Shown: positions 7,033-10,788 of the stretch, in pieces
Position numbering within the stretch: position 1 is the first letter of the stretch
How the letters are laid out: each line of letters starts with the position of its first letter
Source: CAZVJA01 sp964626885
GTDB lineage: Bacteria > Planctomycetota > Planctomycetia > Planctomycetales > Planctomycetaceae
Direction of reading: 5' to 3'
Assembly: GCA_964626885.1 (NCBI GenBank)
Contig: CAZVJA010000188.1
Coordinates: forward strand, 1-10,788
Length of the DNA stretch: 10,788 nt
Program-made: the position numbers and the translations under genes
The notes under the pieces: model-generated
Told to the model about the DNA's origin: nothing
Seen by the model: the letters and a program-made list of their open reading frames with translations, nothing else
Database searches by the model: none

Positions 7033-8169
7033 TTATGATTCGACATAGCGGACGCGGCCGCGGAGGTAAATATCGTCCCCGACCAATTCAACGACCTTCC
7101 GAGGGATCGTTGCGGCTTTCGACATCTCGGCCAATCCGAGCCCCTCGATGGGGGAAACCGCGTCCACACCACCGATGAGTTTGGGCGACAGAAACACGTG
7201 AACCTCGTCGATCAATCGCTCGTCGAACAATGAACCAAGTAATCGTCCCCCTCCTTCGACCAGCACATTCGTCATTCCTCGGCGACCAAGTTCCCGGAGC
7301 AGTTGTTGCAGGTCGATCTGAAGTTGTTCCTTGAAAGCCGCGCGTCGGGTCGCGACGGTGAGCGCCTCCACCCCGCGATTGCGCAAGATTTGACATTGTT
7401 CCTGTGGTGCGTTTTCCGCAACAGCGACAATTAGCGGTGTCTGATCGGCAGTCGCCACAAGCTGCGAGTTCGCGGAGAGGGTTGCCTGCGTATCGACGAC
7501 GACGCGGGTCGCGATGCGCTGGCCGGGCGGGCGGGCCGTGAGCAAGGGGTCATCTCGGCGTGCGGTTCCCGATCCGATGAGGATAGCGTCCATCCATCCT
7601 CGAAGTTGATGCACCCGTTCTCGAGCCGGTTCCCCGGAGATCCACCGCGAAATGCCGGTCTTCGACGTGATCTTTCCATCAAGCGTCATGGCCCACTTGG
7701 CATGCACCCATGGTCGGCTGCGCGTCACACGTGTTACGAAAGGGGCAGTCAATTCCTCAGCTTCGTCCGAGAGCAATCCAACATCGACGGTGATCCCCGC
7801 GTTCCGCAGAATGTCGAGTCCACGGCCAGCGGCATGCGGAGAAGGATCGACCATCGCGACGACCACGTGTCGAATCCCCGCATCGATAATTGCTTGCGTG
7901 CACGGCCCGGTTTTCCCGTGATGGCAACACGGTTCGAGCGTGACATACATCGTCCGGCCCGCTGTACTCGAACCGGCAGCGTAGAGCGCCTCGACTTCCG
8001 CATGTGCACCGCCGAACCGCTGATGCCATCCCTCTCCGATGAGCCGGAGATTCTCATCAACAATTACTGCTCCCACCTGCGGATTCGGCTCGACGAACCC
8101 CTGTCCGCGCGCTGCAAGTTCGATTGCCCGCCGCATCACCGCGCGAGGGTCGGTGAACTGCTCCGGCAT
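7033..8169 (-). CDS. ribD: Bifunctional riboflavin biosynthesis deaminase/reductase RibD
   Basis: Performs two successive steps of riboflavin synthesis in the cytosol: deamination of 2,5-diamino-6-ribosylamino-4-pyrimidinone 5'-phosphate, then NADPH-dependent reduction of the ribosyl chain. It is 378 residues, a usual length for RibD. The N-terminal deaminase domain (about 1-145) has the substrate strand NPQVGAVIV (29-37), the zinc and proton-shuttle motif HAE (H56, E58) and the zinc motif PCCHHGKTGPC (80-90, ligands C81 and C90). The reductase domain (about 150-378) has KWAMTLDGKI (158-167), GSGTARRDDP (199-208) and the nucleotide-binding VEGGGRLLGS (304-313). The ATG at 8169 has AGGAG (8179-8183) nine bases upstream, lying in the last codons of the SEC-C/TPR gene, whose stop is only 6 bases away, so the two are probably translationally coupled. 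No other rib gene and no FMN riboswitch were seen in the window. Confidence 0.97.
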   Translation of the reverse strand: MPEQFTDPRAVMRRAIELAARGQGFVEPNPQVGAVIVDENLRLIGEGWHQRFGGAHAEVEALYAAGSSTAGRTMYVTLEPCCHHGKTGPCTQAIIDAGIRHVVVAMVDPSPHAAGRGLDILRNAGITVDVGLLSDEAEELTAPFVTRVTRSRPWVHAKWAMTLDGKITSKTGISRWISGEPARERVHQLRGWMDAILIGSGTARRDDPLLTARPPGQRIATRVVVDTQATLSANSQLVATADQTPLIVAVAENAPQEQCQILRNRGVEALTVATRRAAFKEQLQIDLQQLLRELGRRGMTNVLVEGGGRLLGSLFDERLIDEVHVFLSPKLIGGVDAVSPIEGLGLAEMSKAATIPRKVVELVGDDIYLRGRVRYVES

Positions 8170-8175
8170 GCGCGC

Positions 8176-10353
8176 TCACTCCTGACCAGGCAGCCAAAGC
8201 TTCTTTTCGGACCCTCTGCCCGACGATGCTTCCGGCGTCCAGACTCCTGAAGCGGTGGTCGAACCGTACCCGACCTCGGCCGCAACCCCGGCTTCCAGGG
8301 GTGGTTTGATTCCGGCCGCGCTCAACATCGACGTGAGGTGCTCCGCGAGACGCGGCAGCTTCGGAACGTAGTACTCCCAAAGATGCCTCAAGAGGGCCGC
8401 CAGTCCCGGATCATCGGGATCTTCCGTGCGGATCGACAGCTCGCGCATGGTCCACTCGAACTTCGCCTCGAACAGACTGTCACGATCGGCCGTTTCTTCA
8501 ATCGCTTCATACCCCTTGGAGATCCAAGAGAAAGCCTCGTCGTATCGTCCCTGTGCACGGCACAATTCCGCGAGCGTCCAATAGGCACGCGGAAGATTGA
8601 TCTTTTCTTTGCAAGCCGGACGCGAGAGCGCTTCGTTCAACACGTCGTGCAAAAAGACTGGATGATGGATTAACAGCGCCCGGTTCAAGACAACGTTCAT
8701 TTGTGCATCGCTCAAGGGTTTCAGCGGCAAACGCTGCAACTGCATTGGCGAGAAAGAATTGAGCGGCAGATCGGCTTTGACTTCGATCGGGCGCGGCGGA
8801 TCGAGCTTCAACCGCTCGCACATCCCCTTGAAATCAAGCGAGAAGCCTCCCGTCGCACCGTATGCATCCAGCACGTACAACGCTGCCGTCAATAGAAGCT
8901 TGTACTCGGGATCGGCGGCGGCTTCGAGGGGCGTCTTGCCGTGCAGTCCGCCAAGAGAAGATGTCAGCCATGTTTCATTGATAAACTGATCCCATTTCCG
9001 CCCTTCCAAAGAACGGCGCACGCGCACGGGCGTTTGATGAGGAATGTGCCACCGGCGCTCCAAGGGGAGAAATTCACGCGGCGTCCAGTGCCCCGGCAAC
9101 ACATATTCTTCCTCGCCGGAGGGTACAAGCTCGACCTCATCACCTGCTACGGATTCGAACAATTGCTGCCCTGCTTCCGTCTCGGCGATTTCGAACCGCG
9201 TCAGGACGGCGCGGGCGTCGGTCTCGGTCTCGGGGTCAGCGTCAAAGAGGACGACTTGCGCCAAAACGGAGGCTAATTCATCGGGACGGGTTGAATTCGG
9301 GATCGGCTCCTGGCTGAGTTCCTTGTCGATGACGTCGAACAGTCCGACAGGCTGCATTCCCAGGCCGAGCATGTTTTCGAATTCTTCGGGAGAAAGCTCC
9401 TGCCGAGGCATGCGGGCTTCTGCATCAAGCTTCGTCAGCAGTCGGGAGACCGATTTCACTTTGTATTCGACCGGCAGCGTGGCGACACGATCGGTGGTCT
9501 GTGACAGGTCGAGAACCTGCGCGACGGTTTCGCATTCGACCGCGGTTTCAAAATCCTGATGCAGCTTTGCAGCGCGGTGCAGTGCATCGGCCGAGCCGAT
9601 CTGGTCGCCGTCCCAGGCGCGGCACAGACCGATATTCTGCCACAAGGCAGCGCTCTCGGCGTCCTCCTCGGCGATTCGGGCGAACATTCGTGAAGCGGGG
9701 CCCCAGCAGCCGACCATGCAGAGCGCTGCCCCCTTGGCAAATTCTTTGTTTCGCTCGTCTGTTCCCTTGTATTCGGCGAGGTGGTGCACGCTCCGCAGCG
9801 GGTAGGGAATGCTCCGATCGCCGTCGAATTGTAAAAGCCGCACGAACACGTCCTGCCGGTTCTTCTCCGAGGCGAAACGCATCGCCAGCGCCAAATGCTG
9901 CCGTGCCGCCATATAGCGCCGTGTCGCCAACATATACTGCGAGACGCTGATCGCGATCCCACCGACGAGATCAGGGAAGGATGCAGCGCATTTTTGAAAT
10001 GCTCGATGCACGACAGGCCGCGAAGACTCGTAACCATCAGTTGCCAAAGATGTGAGCGCGTACAGCGCGAGTACGAGGTCGTTCTGCGGATGTGCCTGCA
10101 TGGCGGGCTGCAACACTTGCTTCGCTTCCGCATGCCGCCCGTCATCCAGCAGAATTAGCGCACGCGTCGTCGCAATCCAGGCATTATCGAAATGCGTCTC
10201 CGCCAACTTCTCCAGCTGTTGCAGCGCCGTTCTCGATTGGTCGCTGTCACGCAGTTTCTGTATTTTCTCCATCTCGCCGACGATATCGTGGCAACAGAAT
10301 TTCAACTTCTTGCCGCTGCCGCAGGGACAGGAGCTATACACGTCAACAGACAT
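8176..10353 (-). CDS. SEC-C motif and tetratricopeptide-repeat protein of unknown function
   Basis: A 725-residue predicted cytosolic protein. At its N-terminus is a SEC-C zinc motif, CPCGSGKKLKFCC (9-21; C9, C11, C20, C21), the CxCx8CC type known from the SecA C-terminus, where it binds SecB and ribosomes. Residues about 30-290 are alpha-helical with TPR-like units (for example around 55-90 and 235-270). A less repetitive acidic middle follows, then a Trp/Pro/Arg-rich block (about 420-460) and a GKTPLEAA stretch (472-479). Another TPR-like unit lies at about 588-620, and the final 40 residues look disordered. No enzyme motif is seen. SEC-C plus TPR suggests a protein-binding or adaptor role; this is inference. 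The ATG at 10353 was chosen because GAGG lies nine bases upstream; a GTG codon immediately before it (10356) would add one residue. It is the first gene of the operon with ribD and nnrD. Confidence 0.88.
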   Translation of the reverse strand: MSVDVYSSCPCGSGKKLKFCCHDIVGEMEKIQKLRDSDQSRTALQQLEKLAETHFDNAWIATTRALILLDDGRHAEAKQVLQPAMQAHPQNDLVLALYALTSLATDGYESSRPVVHRAFQKCAASFPDLVGGIAISVSQYMLATRRYMAARQHLALAMRFASEKNRQDVFVRLLQFDGDRSIPYPLRSVHHLAEYKGTDERNKEFAKGAALCMVGCWGPASRMFARIAEEDAESAALWQNIGLCRAWDGDQIGSADALHRAAKLHQDFETAVECETVAQVLDLSQTTDRVATLPVEYKVKSVSRLLTKLDAEARMPRQELSPEEFENMLGLGMQPVGLFDVIDKELSQEPIPNSTRPDELASVLAQVVLFDADPETETDARAVLTRFEIAETEAGQQLFESVAGDEVELVPSGEEEYVLPGHWTPREFLPLERRWHIPHQTPVRVRRSLEGRKWDQFINETWLTSSLGGLHGKTPLEAAADPEYKLLLTAALYVLDAYGATGGFSLDFKGMCERLKLDPPRPIEVKADLPLNSFSPMQLQRLPLKPLSDAQMNVVLNRALLIHHPVFLHDVLNEALSRPACKEKINLPRAYWTLAELCRAQGRYDEAFSWISKGYEAIEETADRDSLFEAKFEWTMRELSIRTEDPDDPGLAALLRHLWEYYVPKLPRLAEHLTSMLSAAGIKPPLEAGVAAEVGYGSTTASGVWTPEASSGRGSEKKLWLPGQE

Positions 10354-10450
10354 CACAGGTATCCTCGCAGCCCAGAATACAAAGGGCCGTACAACTCAGA
10401 TTTGATCGGGACGGACAATACACGACAGCGCCGAAAAACTGCGGGTCGTT

Positions 10451-10477
10451 GTCCCGATTCAGCAAACGAATCGGGAC
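10451..10477 (-). terminator. Perfect 10-bp hairpin, candidate terminator or leader structure
   Basis: GTCCCGATTC (10451-10460) and GAATCGGGAC (10468-10477) are perfect reverse complements with a 7-base loop. On the minus strand a run of five T lies 12 bases after the stem (10435-10439), too far for a classic intrinsic terminator. The position, about 100 bases past the stop of the GH10-like gene, fits transcription termination for that gene. A regulatory leader for the downstream operon is the alternative. Confidence 0.45.
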
Positions 10478-10501
10478 GTAGCGCTCGCCAAAATGGTAAC
10501 A

Positions 10502-10518
10502 GAATCCGGTGCGGATTC
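10502..10518 (-). terminator. Short perfect hairpin downstream of the GH10-like gene
   Basis: GAATCCG (10502-10508) and CGGATTC (10512-10518) pair perfectly around a 3-base loop. On the minus strand it is followed by a moderately T-rich stretch (CTGTTACCATTTT). It may act with the stronger hairpin at 10451-10477 to end the GH10-like transcript. Weak evidence. Confidence 0.3.
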
Positions 10519-10579
10519 ACACCAGCGCCTCTCAGGGACGGGATCAGGTTCCGACTCGCCGAAGAATCGACCGATCTCG

Positions 10580-10788
10580 TCACACAGTCCCGAGTTGTGT
10601 ATCGGAGTCGGAAAGCGAATAGGCGTGTCGGTGCGTAATGAGCCGCTCCAGCGAGGGTTTGGGAGACCCATCGGATCGCAGAAGGCCAGAATTCGGAAAA
10701 TAATGCCGCTCCGCGTCGCTGAAGTTGGACCAGAACAACCCCACCACCGATTGCTTCGCCAGGAACAGGGGCAAAGGCAAGTCGATCC
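10580..10788 (-). CDS. C-terminal fragment of a glycoside-hydrolase-like protein (GH10 / endo-xylanase-like), cut by window edge
   Basis: Only the last 68 or so codons are inside the window, and the frame is open to the right edge, so the start and catalytic residues are not visible. The fragment contains VVGLFWSNFSD followed by a Phe-Pro, a GLLRSDG turn and a PKPSLERL segment. This resembles the last beta-strand and helix of GH10-type TIM barrels, where a Trp on the final strand lines the active site and the 'GL-x-D-x-PKP' turn leads into the closing helix. The assignment rests on this short pattern alone; another clan-A glycoside hydrolase, or an inactive GH10-like protein as found in planctomycetes, is possible. 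It points toward the SEC-C/TPR operon on the same strand, but the 225-base gap with hairpins suggests a separate transcript. Confidence 0.55.
   Translation of the reverse strand, partial: IDLPLPLFLAKQSVVGLFWSNFSDAERHYFPNSGLLRSDGSPKPSLERLITHRHAYSLSDSDTQLGTV

Larger units (their letters stand above)
10354..10579. other. Leader / intergenic region upstream of the SEC-C/TPR-ribD-nnrD operon
   Basis: About 225 bases between the 3' end of the GH10-like gene and the SEC-C/TPR start, both on the minus strand. It holds two perfect short hairpins (10451-10477 and 10502-10518) and an extra copy of one hairpin arm (10405-10412). I could not assign a convincing -35/-10 promoter for the downstream operon, although one is expected here. 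No protein gene is supported. Confidence 0.5.

Noticed and set aside
10582..10600. Small inverted repeat ACACA / TGTGT spanning the end of the GH10-like gene
   Set aside because: Only five pairs around a nine-base loop, within the coding end; expected by chance.
1..10788. Search for a defence island, toxin-antitoxin pair, CRISPR array, transposon or prophage remnant
   Set aside because: All intact genes are recognisable membrane, cofactor or TPR proteins, gene spacing is tight, and there are no terminal repeats, transposases, integrases or regularly spaced repeats.

Overview
The window most likely comes from a GC-rich member of the Planctomycetota. That is inferred from the gene mix: a copper P-type ATPase, a TauE/SafE-like membrane protein and a DUF4405-like protein in a row, a large SEC-C/TPR protein of planctomycete type, and mostly weak or absent Shine-Dalgarno sites. 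No ribosomal or marker gene is present to prove it. I see no rRNA, tRNA, CRISPR array, insertion sequence or phage gene.

Left block, plus strand (1-3062). The 3' part of a Cu(+)-type P-type ATPase enters from the left edge. It overlaps by four bases with a polytopic TauE/SafE-family (UreH/DsbD_2-like) protein, and a small three-helix DUF4405-like membrane protein follows. This order resembles the distal end of cbb3 cytochrome oxidase maturation clusters (ccoI and followers), so the block is probably devoted to copper handling and respiratory-oxidase assembly. The oxidase genes themselves would lie left of the window and are not seen.

Middle block, minus strand (3126-5789). One 887-residue MMPL/RND-family transporter is convergent with the left block. 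It has two six-helix repeats, each with a charged transmembrane motif, and a low-complexity insert in its first periplasmic domain. A roughly 310-base gap upstream (5790-6100) holds no convincing gene, but has an inverted repeat and a weak candidate promoter.

Right block, minus strand (10353 down to 6101). A three-gene operon reads SEC-C/TPR protein, ribD (riboflavin biosynthesis), nnrD (ADP-dependent NAD(P)H-hydrate dehydratase, metabolite repair). Gene spacing is 6 and 35 bases. Its 5' region (10354-10579) carries a perfect 10-base-pair hairpin and a third copy of one hairpin arm. Beyond that, the last codons of a glycoside-hydrolase-like gene (GH10-like) run off the right edge.

Most of the window is ordinary housekeeping content. 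The points most worth a second look are the DUF4405/TauE pair beside the copper pump, the unstudied SEC-C/TPR protein tied to two cofactor genes, and the repeat-rich leader upstream of that operon. I found no clear new multi-gene system.
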